Shown here one piece after another: positions 51,035 to 64,000 of a stretch of 64,000 bases of DNA. The position numbers were made by a program, and so were the translations under genes. The number at the start of each line of letters is the position of its first letter. The stretch's first letter is position 1. The notes under the pieces are model-generated. The model was given only the letters and a program-made list of their open reading frames with translations. It searched no databases and was not told where the DNA came from. The DNA comes from Panopea generosa (lineage: Eukaryota; Mollusca; Bivalvia; Adapedonta; Hiatellidae), in NCBI GenBank assembly GCA_029582155.1, contig CM055909.1, forward strand, positions 48,052,412 through 48,116,411, read 5' to 3'.

Positions 51035-51300
51035 AGGGAATATATCAGGATTTTTCCAAATTTTTAATTAGACATAAAAAATTTTCTGCAATATATCATG
51101 CCTATATATACTCACCGACACCGCATTGCCAAAAGGATATTTATTTAAACATGTCAAAATAATATACTGAAGTGATTTCTTACTTGGGTTTCGTGCCTAC
51201 CTTAAGACTAAAATAGGTTTTCCCACTTAAAAATTGCAACATATCTGCAATGTATAAAATGAGTCACTCGATTTCATTTTGATCCATTATATAGGTTCAC
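51035..51300. repeat. Dispersed repeat shared with 34594-34880
   Basis: TATCAGGATTTTTCCAAATT, TATATATACTCACCGACACC, AACATGTCAAAATAATATAC, AATGAGTCACTCGATTTCAT. Same order as the other copy. Confidence 0.55.
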
Positions 51301-52183
51301 AGTAACAATTGTTTCATCTTGGCAAGAGTTTGAATGATGATGCAAAAGTGGTCAAATCTAAAAATCAATTTTGTCAAGTTTTGGTGGATTTGGCGTACCA
51401 AACCATCCAGATTTTATCTATTAATGATAATGAGATGCTCTATCCAATTCAATGTTAGTTTTATATTTTAAGGCTTTTATAGCATTATTCACCAAATATA
51501 CTCCCTTTAAACACACAAGAATGGCTGTACAGCTTTGTCTGCTGATTCTGCACATTAGATAATTCTTGGCATGATGTATTGCACAATATACACAAGAGCA
51601 CTCTAAGTGGGTGCAGATGCTCGTCCATTAAGTAGATCAAGGTCAGTGATTTAAACCTTTTTAAAGTGATGGTGATAAGTTTACACAACTAATTCCTATT
51701 GTTTAAATAAAATAGAATAAAAAAGTACCGGTAATATTTTAAACCCCAAGCTAAACAAAATACTTTAACCTTACATGTAGGTTAATACCCAAAAATACAG
51801 AATCAAAGATTTTTTTTTAAACAAGACAAGCAAATACATATCAATACAAAATAAATAAGAAAAAGAATCTCACATACCGATAGCATGTAATATCAAACAT
51901 AAATCAAAGATAGATGTAAAACTAGCATTCACGCATTTGTGATTCTCTCAAACCAAAAAAAACAAAAAACAAAATATTTTAAATGACGGTAAAAAAAATA
52001 AATGGAACTTTTTAACTATATCAAATCACAGCACTGCGTAACATTTCATTTTTAGAAACATTCTAATTTACCAACAACCACTATATGACATGACAATATG
52101 CATGATCTTTCTAAAGAGTGCATTGCTATGTTGTTTGTTTAGTGTACATATACCATTTAGATTTGGTGTTATATCACAGAAAG
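51301..52183. other. Unassigned AT-rich region
   Basis: A 67-codon minus frame (51485-51688) has no recognisable domain; nothing else seen. Confidence 0.4.
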
Positions 52184-52428
52184 GTCCTCTGTAGCCTAGT
52201 GGTATAAGGCACTATCATGTAATGACCTCATACCTCTCACTGCTGCAGTCATGGGTTCGAGCCCAGTTCAGTTAAATAACTTTATGAGAAAGTCTGCCAG
52301 TTACTTACAGTAGGACAGTCGCTCTACTTCCATTTATTCTGACCTCTTCCTCTATCCATAAAACTAGATATGCCATTATGTAACCTGTCATGTCATAATG
52401 GTATTAGATCCCATTAAAAATATATTGT
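52184..52428 (+). repeat. SINE, family A, plus strand
   Basis: Head CCTCTGTAGCCTAGTGGTAT, GGGTTCGAGCCCAG, then AGTCTGCCAGTTACTTACAG, CTAGATATGCCATTATGTAA and TTAGATCCCATTAAAAA. It ends 90 bases before the start of the large duplication. Confidence 0.75.
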
Positions 52429-53967
52429 CTACTGTGGCAATAGAGCAAAATGCCATGAAAGGAGCTAAATGAAGGTTTGCTCTTTCCAAAACAGTAAAAA
52501 TGAAATTTATACCGAGGTTTCAGCAAGTTAATGATATTCTAACCTGTCTAATAAGATTATCAAAATTACTATTCTTAATGGTTTCAAACAATTCTAATAT
52601 TATGAAAGTTTTCATATGCAAATCTCTACATATGATCCTCATATAAATCTCATATGATAATGATATGTAGAACAATTGCCTGTTTATGTAAAGTTTTTAT
52701 ATCTATGTTGGTTTTTTTTTTCTCGTCATCTGTCCTTTACTACATGGATGAAATTGACACAATTGCGCTTAATGGTAGGACTTTTAAAAGAGAAACAACA
52801 TGTACATGTACCCAAAAGCCTATAAAGTAAATTAACGTTGGCCAGAGAGTTTCATAAAAAGCAAAATATGAAATACTATTAACAATCAAGAATGAAATAC
52901 ATAGCTGCAATTGGCTACATTTTTTTGTTAATTTCAAAAAGTGCATAGTAAAGACATATAAATTTCTAAACTATTCAGGTAATCTTATACAGGTAGTTCC
53001 ACGATTGGAACTTTCATTTGGAACTAGAGTTGCCTATAATATACTGTATTGGGTTTCCATCCATGTGCAAAATTTTAACCAATGACGTTATAGTTATTGA
53101 TACAAATCTACTGGCATCCGACAAATATGCACAATGCTCAACGTGAGAACCAATCAACACATGACCAGCAATAAACTAAGCTTGTGTTACTGGTCATAGG
53201 TCAACTGATCTCACCCGAGCTGTTTCTCTCGTTGGTTCACTTACCATACTCTACATGTAGTTCTAGTGAAAGTATCCGTCTGTGTGATTACACACAAAAA
53301 TGTTTTAGGAATGTTGCCGTTAATATCACAGACATGCCTAAGAAGAGCGAGATTCAAAATGCTATGAAGGAATTAACTGCCATTTTCTTAAAACAATGTA
53401 AGAGTTGTATTCCTACATCAACACATCAATTGTTTGTGCAGAAATGTGCAGTTCTTTATGTAAAATTGAAAAATCAGAACTTGATTCAAGTCAGTGAAAT
53501 CTACATGTATATTGATTGATTGATTGATTGATTGAATATTTAGCGTCATTTTTATGCCATGGAGGGCTAACAGACGATAAGTTAACGTAACCACTGTTTC
53601 CTGGGATTAACCAGTACTCTAGCACACCCCATCTCCGCAAGTAACTGATAACTTTCCACATGTATACAGATGGTATTTTTCATTCTTTTAAACAGGTCAC
53701 AGAAGACTTAAGAAATACCTTGTTTGTTTTTGTTTTTTTTTGTTATTTAAGAGGTTTTCCAAAATGAAATAAAAAAACGAGAAGTCAAAAGCCAAGAAAA
53801 GCTGAGAAAAAATGAAATTTAGCCATGAAAAAAAAAAAAGATTTTTTCATATACCCTACCCTGTACGTCTTGAAATTTGGCCATGAAATCGGGAATGAAA
53901 CTGTTGTTGCATTTTACAGGAAAAAGTTCAATTTTCTCAAAATGTAAATCAGTAAGACTCCTTGATT

Positions 53968-56900
53968 CTACGTCGACACATCAAATTTGTCATATAGAAC
54001 ATTCTTGTTGTCTCGTTTTCGCTTGAAGAAATATACTGCAGAGAGAATCAAAACAACCAGCAGCAAGCCGCCCAGTATGATGGAAACAATCCAAGCTGAA
54101 ATATATACATGTAGATAATTAATAGAACAATATTTCACAATATTTCTTTTTTGAATGGGGTTCAACGTCATTTTCAACACATTTCAGGTTATATATGGCA
54201 TATCCAGTTTTACTGGTGAAGGAAGACCTCAGACTAAGTCAGACTGAGTAGAACCACTGTCTGCAAGTAACTGGACACTTTCTCACATAAAGTTTTTGGA
54301 GCAAGCGGGACTCGAACCTACGACCTTAGCGGTGAGAGGTAAGTGATTTTGAGACGACGCCTTAGACCACTCGTCCACGGAGGACTCTTCACAATATTTC
54401 ACATGATCTTCAATTATCTTAATAACTGTTTAAAAATTTATAGATACAGTCACAGCTGTGTAAGTGATCACCTCTTTTAAGCAACCACCTGTCTTAAGCA
54501 ACTGTATTTACTATTTCCCATTTCTATGCTTTCACAGTAAATTAACCTGTATTGAGCAACAACCTGTTTTAAAAGGCCACTTTTGCTTTTTACCTTGACT
54601 GGCTGCTTAAAACAGGGTTAAAGGCAAAGCAAATTTATCTTAAGCAAGGAATAGTCCCCTGCATAACAGTTTAAAATGCATTTATAATACATGTATTTAC
54701 TCAATTTTACAATCATGTAAGTAATCATTTTAACTGTTGTGAATAACTCCTGAGTCTGTTTCTTAAATAAGACCAGTACTGAGTTGTTTTATTGAGAGAC
54801 CGTGAGGTTGAGTCTGGGATTAAACCTGTGACTTCTTATAGAACTGTCGGCCTCCTACGACACCACAGCCCAGTCTTACACAGTCATGTATTATTAATTT
54901 GAACCCATTTTTGATATCGTAAAATCAATGAGCAAAAATGATTACCTTTTGGGATAATGCAGGTTTCAGAAAACTGTTGTTGTATGTTGCTAAGTGTTGG
55001 GTTCAACAAATTTTTAGAAACATCATGACGATGTCTACTTGAGGCAGTATTGTAAGTGCTGACACACTGGAGTATCATGCCACAGACACAAGGTATGATC
55101 ACCCATCTAGTCATTTTATACTGACACCAGGTTGACCAGACCTAGAACAATCCTCTAAATGCTGAATGTCAAGCAAGGAAGCTTCTAGTACCCTTTTTTT
55201 AAGCCTTTGGTATGACTGGCTGGGGATCAAACCTACAACGTTCTGCATGCGAGGTGGACACTTTATCCCTAGACTTACGCTGTGGTGCAGGTTTTAAACA
55301 TGAAAACTATTCTAATGCATAAATAAACAAGATACCTAAATTGAGGTTTGAGGCACCCCTAACACACAGCTGTGTGCAATGTAATGTATGGTGTTTAGTA
55401 TCATGTTCAGCACGCTTTATGTAATATTAACAGTGCCTGCTTGAAAAGTTTCTTCTTAAACTTATTTATTTTTCATCGACTAAAACAAGTTCTTACAAAT
55501 TAGACAAATCACGCCCCAAGTCTTCCAATAGAAACATTACTAAGCATGTGCAGATAATGTGTCTAGCTCAAGGACACTATGCATAGCCGTGACTGAGGAT
55601 CAAACCCAGGATCCTTGGCCTGAAGCTCCACCGCTGGACAATGCTCTACACATACAGTAAGTATTCCGAATGCTGAAGTGTACTAAAGGATTATTCCACA
55701 GACAAATGCTACGATGCAATGCCTTGTCACATCACCCTGTCCTCAAAATAATCTTGCCCCTGGGTGTCTAAGTCCAGAAAGGCCCATAACTGTGCCAAAA
55801 TGCAATCCAAAGTTATGGTTCTTGTCTGTGTGTGTTCCATTGATGATGGTGAACACACATGCAAAGTTTCATTCACATCAAATGAGTGGTTGCATAGATA
55901 TCTTAAACTTAAACTTAAACGTAAAAGTTTATACTGGGTGTCTTCAGACGCCGCAGACAACGACGCCGGGGTCATGACAATAGCTCTCCTTGGACTATGT
56001 CCCGGCGAACTAAAAAGTGATAAGTGAGTCATTGGTAAGACCAGGCTAGGGATAAAACCCAAAACCTTCAGCGTGCTAAGTGAGATTCTACACATCAACC
56101 CCCACCTAAATGTATATAAACTTGCTTTTAAACTCACCATTTGACAGAACCGAATGACTGCCATTACTTGGACTTGGTGAGGGTATGCCACACTCGCCAG
56201 GCCAGTCTGTTGGAACAGCAGATTTGGTAAGCCGTTCAAAGTCAGGCAATGAACAATTCAATGAACAATCTGTAACAGACAAGTGTTCCTTCATTACTAC
56301 AACATAAATGAATAGCGCAAATCAATTTCTACGGCTCCATTTTTATTTTGTTTAACATTATTCATTTTAATTATCTAAAATTAAACTTGTTCCATTTAAA
56401 TGTTACATCTGCAGCTTAATCAATTGAAGTTCTGGCTCAAACTCACCATCTCACTTCTCTAAAACATATACAAACAAGAAAATATCGGTGAAACCGATGG
56501 ATGCTCCCCAAGTGAGTGTTTGACTCTGTACCATATTCCCTTAGTGCTGATGGCTACTAGGTTGAAAAATACCAAACTGCATAGCAGGAACAATATGTGG
56601 CTCTGCACTAGACAGAACTCATTCGTAAATCACTGAACTGGAACAAAATGACAATATGTGCATATCCTAGCTAGTTATTAAAAATTAAAACCAGAGGTTG
56701 TAGCGAAATAGCATCATAAAGACAATATGCACATTTTCACTTGGAAATCATGCATCCTGGCAAGTTTCATAAAATTCAAACCAGAGGCTGTAGAGAAATA
56801 GAGCAGAGAAGAGTTTGTTCACAGACAGAATGAAAGGGTCACAACTCCATGAAAAATCATCGAACTGGAACACAAACATAGTAAATTTCATAAAACTCCA

Positions 56901-59900
56901 ACCTGAGAATGTAGAGAAATAGTGCGGACAATAATTTGGTCACAGAAACAATGAAAGGGCCATCACTCTGTGAAAATCATCGAACCGGAGCACAAAGACA
57001 ATATGTGCATCTCCACTTGGAAGTGATGCATCCTAGCAAGTTTCATAAAATTTCAACATGGGGTTGTAAAGAAATAGCGCGGACAAGAATTTGGTAACAG
57101 ACAAAATCAAAGGGGCATAACTCAGTGAAAAATCATCAAACCGAAACATAAAGGTTATATACGTATCTGCACTTGGTAGTGATGCATCCTAGCAAGTTTC
57201 ATAAAAATTCCAACCTGAGGTTGTAGAGAAATAGTGCGGACAAGAATTTGGTCACAGATTCAATTAAAGGGCCATAACTCCGTGAAAAATCATCGAACCA
57301 GAATACAAAGATATTATGCGCATCTCCACTTGGAAGTGATGCATCCTAGCAAGTTTCATAAAATTTCAACATGGGGTTGTAGAGAAATAGTGAGGAGAAG
57401 AATTTGGTAACAGACAAAATCAAAGGGCCATAACTCCGTGAAACATCATCGGACGAAAACATAAAAATTATATGCGCATCTGCACTTGGTAATGATGCAT
57501 CCTAGCAAGTTTCATAAAATTCCAACCTGAGGTTGTAGAGAAATAGTGCGGACAAGAATTTGGTCACAGATTCATTAAAGGGCCATAACTCCGTGAAAAT
57601 TCATCGAACCAGAACACAAAGATATTATGCGCATCTCCACTTGGTAGTGATGCATCCTAGCAAGTTTCATAAAATTCCACGATTGGGTTGTTGAGAAATA
57701 GCCCCTAACAAGAATTTGGTCACAGACAGAATCAAAGGGCCATAACTCTGTGAAAAATCATCGAACCGGAACAAAAAGATATTATGCACATCTCCACTTG
57801 GTAGTGATGCATCCTAGCAAGTTTCTTAAAATTCCAACCAGAGGTTGTAGAGAAATAGCCCGGACAAGAATTTGGTGACGGACACACGCACGCGCGCACA
57901 TCAAAGCGGCTACTATATGCTTCCCCCTTTTTGGGGAGCATAACAAGAAAATATCGGTTCCACCAATGGATGTTCCCCAAGTGAGTGTTTGACTCTGTAC
58001 CGGATACTTGATTGAAAAAAAACAAATTGCATTGCAGGAACAATATGTGGCTCTGCACTTCACAGAACTCATTCGCAAATTATTGAACCAGACAAAAATG
58101 ACAATATGCGCAGATCCTAGCTAGTTTTACAGAATTTAAACCAGAGGTTGAAGCGAAATAGTGTCATGACGACAATATGCACATCTCCACTTGGTAATGA
58201 TGAATCCTAGAAAGTTTCATAAAATTCCAACCACAGGTTGTAGTGAAATAGAGCGGAGAAGAATTTGGTCATAGGCTGAATCAAAGGGCCATAACTCCAT
58301 GAAAAATCATCGAACCAGAACACAAACATAGCAAGTTTCATAAAATTCCAACCTGAGGTTGTAGAGAAATAGCAGACAATAATTTGGTCACAGACTCAAT
58401 GAAAGGGCCATAAATCCATGAAAAATCATCGAACCGGAACACAGACAATATGTGCATCTGCACTTGGTAATGATGCATCCTAGCAAGTTTCATAAAATTC
58501 CAACATGGGGTTGTAGAGAAAGAGTGCAGACAAGAATTTGGTCAGAGACAGAATCCAAGGGCCATAACTCTGTGAAAAACATCAAACCGAAACACAACGA
58601 CAATATGCGCTTCTCCACTTGGTAATGATGCATCCTAGCAAGTTTCACAAAATTCCAACATGGGGTTGTAGAGAAATAGCGCAGACAAGAATTTGGTCAC
58701 AGACTCAATAAAAGGACCATAACTCCGTGAAAAATATCCAACCAGAACACATAGACAATATGCACATCTGCACTTGGTAATGATGCATCCTAACAAGTTT
58801 CATAAAATTCCAAAGTGGGGTTGTAGAGAAATAGCGTGGACAAGAATTTGGTCACAAACAGAATCAAAGGGCCATAACTCATCGAACTGTAACACAAAGA
58901 CAATATGCGCATCTGCACTTGGTAATGATGCATCCTAGCAAGTTTCATAAAATTCCAACCAGAGGTTGTAAAGAAATAGCTCGGACAGGAACTTGGGGAG
59001 GCACGGACAGACGCACAGACGGACAGACGAAGCGGCGACTTTATGCTTCCCCCATTTGGGGAAGCATAATAACTGAATTAAATATAATAATTAATTAAAA
59101 TTAAAATAAATATTTTTAAATTCTGAAAGTTTTAGTCCAATGCTAATCCAAACTGTGAAAACAACAGAAAAATAACTTATTATTTTGTCAGATATTACTA
59201 TTAATAATCAATATATAACAAGGACAGCTCATCCTTTATTCGGTAAACATTTACATTTCATACATGTATCTTTGATAATTAATGTACATGTAGTAATAAA
59301 ATCTACATGCACATGATTTTAAGTGGATCCAATGGGTGGAGCTGGAGATCAAACCCACAAACCTCTGGAGTGAGCAGCCAGCACTTTACAACTGTAGTGG
59401 AGAGATGCCTTAAGTTTCCGTTGTTAATTTTTTCGTTAAACCAGCCTACATTAAGGTTAAACAATCCTGTATTGAAGACCGGAGTCACAGTATAAAAGCC
59501 AACAGCACTGAAAAATGACCACTTACACTTAATTCTTTGTACTCACTGGGAGCATACCACCAGTGGAGGGTTTTTTAAAATTTCAGAAGTCATAGATAAC
59601 AGAATTTGTTGAAACTTGGCAGGTCTGTTCTTGAATGTATGATCTTTATGTCATGGGACTTTGGAAATAAGTTGTACTTTATAAGTGACACATTCAAATA
59701 ATCTTTTTTGGAAACTGTTATAAAATTCAAATTTTCCTCCAGTTGTGATTGACAGCCAACCTTAGTTCATGACCCGACTCTTCAGCCAACCACAGTCCAG
59801 CTTCTATGGGGATAAGGCACAGTGCATTCCATTCTTTTAACATATGGCTATATGAATGCTTTATTGAAAATTGTCATAATTAAAGATTGAATTCAGGGTA

Positions 59901-62900
59901 TAAAGTATAAATAAAAAAAAAAAGAATACTTTGTCATTATTCCCGTCAAGGAATATCATGTTGTTCTGAAAAAAAAATTTGTGAGACCCTTTTACATAAT
60001 GTCCCTTCTGTAACATAACTAGGCCCAACATTGACCTATAGCTAACATTTAAGCAGTTTTAAAGATAAAAAGAAAAAACATACTGATCAATTAAATTCTT
60101 TGTGGGAATTACAGAGTGCGAATTTGAACATACTTCAAGTTAAGTTTTACGGCATTTTTGTTATCTAAATTATTACTGAAAGGAGAAGCAATTAAATAAT
60201 ATTATACATTGTTTAAGAAATTAAGATCAACAATGTATTTTATTTAAACTGATTCAAACTTGTTTAATCAAAGCGCAATCAGTATGTATTCATAACATAC
60301 ATTGACCATTCACTTTATCTGTTGTTAATCAGTAGCTCACACAGCTATATATCCAAACCACATGTTTACGTTTACAAATCTTAAGATATGAGCAAGCAGG
60401 CCAGTACATGTAGTTTAGCCACAATAAATGCTTAATAGCTTATTGGTTGTTTTTTTGAAATAGTGAACCCTGGCCTTTAAGGTTAAATAAACCTTTATCA
60501 ATACAATTCAAATCTTTTATTTCATAATAGAGGCCACAGGCCTAAAAGGCATATACTTATTTACAAACTCTTAAGTAGTGTCAAAATCTAAAATGCAATT
60601 TGGCATACAATTTATCATAAAATATTTTATCGTGGTTTCGCGGTGGCCAGTTTTTATTTTCAGCTTGTGACTAGAACACTGAAAGCGAGCAAGAGATTTT
60701 TTTATACAAGGTTAAAGGAAGGACTTATATAGAAGGATAGGAAACTTGCATTCAATGACAAAATATTGATGAAATACCAAAAGAAGGATTCACAATTTTG
60801 TAATCAAAAGTACTTCAACAATTTTAAACACAAATTTCTGGGAATGGTACTGTTTTGATGAGAATTTCATTCTGCTATGTAAGAATTTTGATTTGTGTTC
60901 CTTAGATGAAAGGAACTCAACAATATCAAATACAAGATATTGTGAGATTTTACGTGAATACACAAGCGTTCACAAAATCTCAATCAGTTACCTTACTTTC
61001 TTTATACAAGTCCTTGGTTAAACCAAATATTTCCATTCTCAGTGTTATCAAGCTAACACGTGTTTTCCAAAATCGTCTACTAATAAACGGTTGGACTGTA
61101 TATCAATTATATCTAATTCATTATCAGTTTCTAATAATAAAAAATAGCCCTTCAATTTAAACTCAACGCTATTAGTGTTAAAATATTAAAAATATATATC
61201 TGAAGTAATTTCAACAAAAAAATAATAAAAATAAGTTTGTGTTTACGATCCGATAAGATACCTGCGATATATTAATACCTGTCAACCGCTTCGTTGCTCG
61301 ATCATGTGATCACTGGATAATAACAGTTTGCATATGGCTTCCGTGTTTGGCGCGTGTCAGCATTTAATGAAGCACTTGGGATTATTACAAACTGTTAATA
61401 GTCAATGCTGGTATGAAACAATCACTTAAACTATCCTTTAAACCACCATGAGGTAATGGTTATAATAGTTTGTTATAATCAAGGCTAATTGGTGAGTAAA
61501 AGATGAACAATTATCAAATCAAAACATGGCGACAATCTATTGTTTGGTTGTCATTTGATCATTCGCACAGATTTTCAAGTTTTATATCATGACTTTCCCC
61601 CCCCTGCTGAAAAAATGTGAGCCAATCAAAAACCGCATTATAACGGAATTGGCGTTATATTGGACCACGTTATAACAAGACCGCAGTGTATTAACTTACT
61701 TGATAATTTCAGGGGAAAGGCTGTGTCACTTTCGGTTTCGTTTTTGTAAAACAAGTTAACATAAAAGTGTCCTGCAGGATTCTCATGCAGTTCTGCGATA
61801 ACGCAGGAGGCATACTGTGGACTTTTGCCATCATACAACTCCAGGGCACTGAGGAGAGCAGCTACAGTCGTGTCATGCTGTAATGTTAAAGCGAAACAGC
61901 AATTAGTTTATACTAATTTATTTTAGCTCATTTGTGACGAAAGCTCAGAGCTTATATGAACCACCCTCGAGTCTGCTTCCTGGGTAGAACCAGTATTGAG
62001 TATTGTTTTATGAGAGGCATCGGGTCGACTAGGGGATCGAACCCCCGCAGCCTCTGGCGTGAGCAGCCAACACTCTATCCATTAGACTATCGCCCCGCTT
62101 AAACAGCAATAAGTATTATTAATTAACACATGTTAATAAATAGTAATACTCAATTACCATGATTTATACTCAATTAATTCATAACTTGCTTCTATTGTGC
62201 CTTTAATTTAGTAACATTAATTGGCAGTAATTTTATATATTATATAATTACATTAAGTAATCAAATATCATTTATCAAGTTTAGCTATCTAGATTTGAAT
62301 CAATCACAGTATAAAGTAAAACTTTGTTGGCTTGAACATGGATGGCTGAAACACCATATACAGTACAAACCACTTATCTTGTCTCGGCCGAATTCTTATT
62401 TCGATGTACATACATGTACATGTTTGGTAAGATGTTGAACAATACTTGGCTTGAAAAACCCTTAACAAGAATTATTTTGTCCAGACCCGTTAAGTGTAAG
62501 TTCTAATATAAATACATATTTTTAGTCGAGCATAGTCCTGTTTATGTCGTTTTAACCAAGTTTTACAGTGTTGATCACCAAAATGATCAGACATGACCGA
62601 GACTACTTTATCCTTGAATTAAATATTTTTTATGTATTTTATATAATATGCAAAAAGAAACAAATCAAACAATAAAATATATTGTAAAAACTGTTATATA
62701 TATCATGTCATTTTTAAAAATCATTGCATAAAATAAACCATACACTACAGTATTAAATATCAATCAAATTTGGAAGGCGTACGACTATTTATCAAAGCCC
62801 GTCTATCAGTACTTGAAGTGTTTTGATTAATCAAAGTTATATGGGCTTTCAGTGAACAGTGGTTGCCACAAACATATGGGGTTCCATCACAAGTTTCCTG

Positions 62901-63141
62901 GTGAGAAATACCGGAGTCTCTCAGTATGAAAGCTGGGTGCTCTCCATTTCCACAGCAAGACTGTGGTAATCTTTACCGAATAAAGAGACTTGAATAGGCT
63001 ATGAAGTATGTCTTATCTAGAAATGATCACAACCTGTATCAAATTTACTTACCCCAGAGTACATGAACATCTTGGTACGCACACCAGTAGCATTGCGACT
63101 CTTTAACTCCATATTCTCGATAAACTGACTCAATAAAGGCC
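53968..63141 (-). CDS. ACP2: Second copy of acid phosphatase exons 8-11 (5' part beyond window)
   Basis: Exons 63053-63141 (exon 8), 61700-61877 (exon 9, catalytic HD), 56138-56296 (exon 10) and 53968-54095 (exon 11 with membrane helix and YDKF tail). The splice sites and reading frame are the same as in the first copy. The only coding difference seen is in exon 9, NLFYKNET here versus NLFLQNET. The version here is the likelier true sequence because the family has an aromatic residue followed by a basic one before NET. Partial only because the window ends. Confidence 0.9.
56475..57944. mobile_element. Composite pearl/Helitron-like element, duplicate of 3958-5427
   Basis: Same order of ~160-bp units and the same TTTTTGGGGAGCATAA tail. 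Confidence 0.7.
57945..59069. mobile_element. Composite pearl/Helitron-like element, duplicate of 5428-6549
   Basis: Same as the first copy but with a cleaner consensus (CAAGTTTCATAAAATTCC, CTCGGACAGG, ATTTGGGGAAGCAT), where copy 1 lacks single bases. Confidence 0.7.
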
Positions 63142-63305
63142 CTAAAGTAGAGACAAGATAATTTTCCACAGATCAAAGCAATAAACAATTAATTTATAAT
63201 TTTGTTAATCCTCCTTAACAACATCATAGTCTATCACAAAACCAACATCTCTCTGTTATACACTAAAGTAAAAGCATGGAAATCCCTACCTGCCCAACCA
63301 TTCAG

Positions 63306-64000
63306 AGTGTTGTTTTTTTTTTGAATAGGATTTAACACCATTTTAAACACATTTCAAGTTATATATGGCATATCCAGTTTTACTGGTGGAGGAAACCTCA
63401 GACAGAGTCAGACGTACATGTATTTCAGGTTATATATGACATATCCAGTTTTACTGGTGGAGGAAGACCTCAGACAGAGTCAGACGTACATGTATTTCAG
63501 GTTATATATGACATATCCAGTTTTACTGGTGGAGGAAGACCTCAGACAGAGTCAGACGTACATGTATTTCAGGTTATATGTGACATATCCAGTTTTACTG
63601 GTGGAGGAAGACCTCAGACAGAGTCAGACGTACATGTATTTCAGGTTATATGTGACATATCCAGTTTTACTGGTGGAGGAAGACCTCAGACAGAGTCAGA
63701 CGTACATGTATTTCAGGTTATATGTGACATATCCAGTTTTACTGGTGGAGGAAGACCTCAGACTGAGTCAGACGTACATGTATTTCAGGTTATATGTGAC
63801 ATATCCAGTTTTACTGGTGGAGGAAGACCTCAGACTGAGTCAGACGTACATGTATTTCAGGTTATATGTGACATATCCAGTTTTACTGGTGGAGGAAGAC
63901 CTCAGACAGAGTCAGACGTACATGTATTTCAGGTTATATGTGACATATCCAGTTTTACTGGTGGAGGAAGACCTCAGACAGAGTCAGACGTACATGTATT
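63306..64000. repeat. 72-bp minisatellite, second copy, cut by window end
   Basis: Starts in the same SINE 3' end as 10792. The first nine or so units keep the same order of variants as at 10.8-11.5 kb (three TATATATG units, then TATATGTG units; GACTGAG in the sixth and seventh). Confidence 0.95.

Larger units (their letters stand above)
52518..64000 (+). repeat. Second copy of 1-11.4 kb (probable false duplication)
   Basis: Collinear with the window start at an offset of 52,517 to 52,524. Differences noticed are one-base indels, mostly in homopolymers (e.g. CTTAAAGCAAC versus CTTAAGCAAC; CATTTGGGAAGC versus CATTTGGGGAAGC); no substitution was noticed where compared. It carries acid phosphatase exons 8-11, the two composite elements (56475-57944 and 57945-59069), the same SINEs and MITE, and the start of the 72-bp array. 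Since base 1 already matches, the true left limit may lie outside the window. Confidence 0.95.

Noticed and set aside
52518-64000. A real second acid phosphatase gene
   Set aside because: Noncoding DNA is as conserved as coding DNA and the differences noticed are one-base indels, which points to one locus assembled twice.

Overview
This is animal nuclear DNA, most likely from a bivalve mollusc. It is AT-rich, its genes are split by GT-AG introns, and small mobile elements are everywhere. These include tRNA-derived SINEs, palindromic MITEs, decayed LINEs, and bivalve-style composite elements with internal ~160-bp tandem repeats, a GACG/GACA microsatellite and a GGGGAGCAT terminus. No prokaryotic operon, CRISPR array or phage is present.

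Layout. (1) 1-23.2 kb, minus strand: an 11-exon gene for a membrane-anchored histidine acid phosphatase of the lysosomal/prostatic type. All exon junctions join in phase to give 431 residues. Its intron 7 holds a ~3.8 kb, 72-bp-unit minisatellite grown inside a SINE. (2) 23.5-25.6 kb: two decayed LINE 3' fragments. (3) 25.7-29.5 kb: three minisatellites (52, 74 and 21 bp units). (4) 29.5-33.3 kb: mostly unrecognised AT-rich DNA with a SINE and a MITE. (5) 33,299-33,798: 500 Ns, a scaffold gap. (6) 35.6-41.3 kb, plus strand: two tandem, intronless SLC46-like major facilitator transporter genes, each broken by two single-base deletions that its sister lacks. (7) 43.2-46.2 kb, minus strand: two exons that look like the N-terminus of the nucleolar protein NOM1. 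(8) 48-49 kb: a LINE reverse transcriptase remnant interrupted by a SINE. (9) 52,518-64,000: a second copy of 1-11.4 kb, carrying acid phosphatase exons 8-11 again and running into the minisatellite at the window edge.

The two copies in (1) and (9) are collinear. In the parts I compared by eye, mainly the exons and the composite elements, they differ by one-base, mostly homopolymer indels and I saw no substitution. With the 500-N gap between them, this suggests that one sequence was assembled twice. If so, the true order is probably 33.8-52.5 kb followed by 1-33.3 kb, and the acid phosphatase gene is single. The genes do not form a pathway: a lysosomal hydrolase, a pair of solute transporters and a ribosome-biogenesis factor lie among repeats. 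I found no convincing new biological system. The most notable items are the SINE-born minisatellite, the probable false duplication, the reciprocal transporter frameshifts and the hairpin MITEs.
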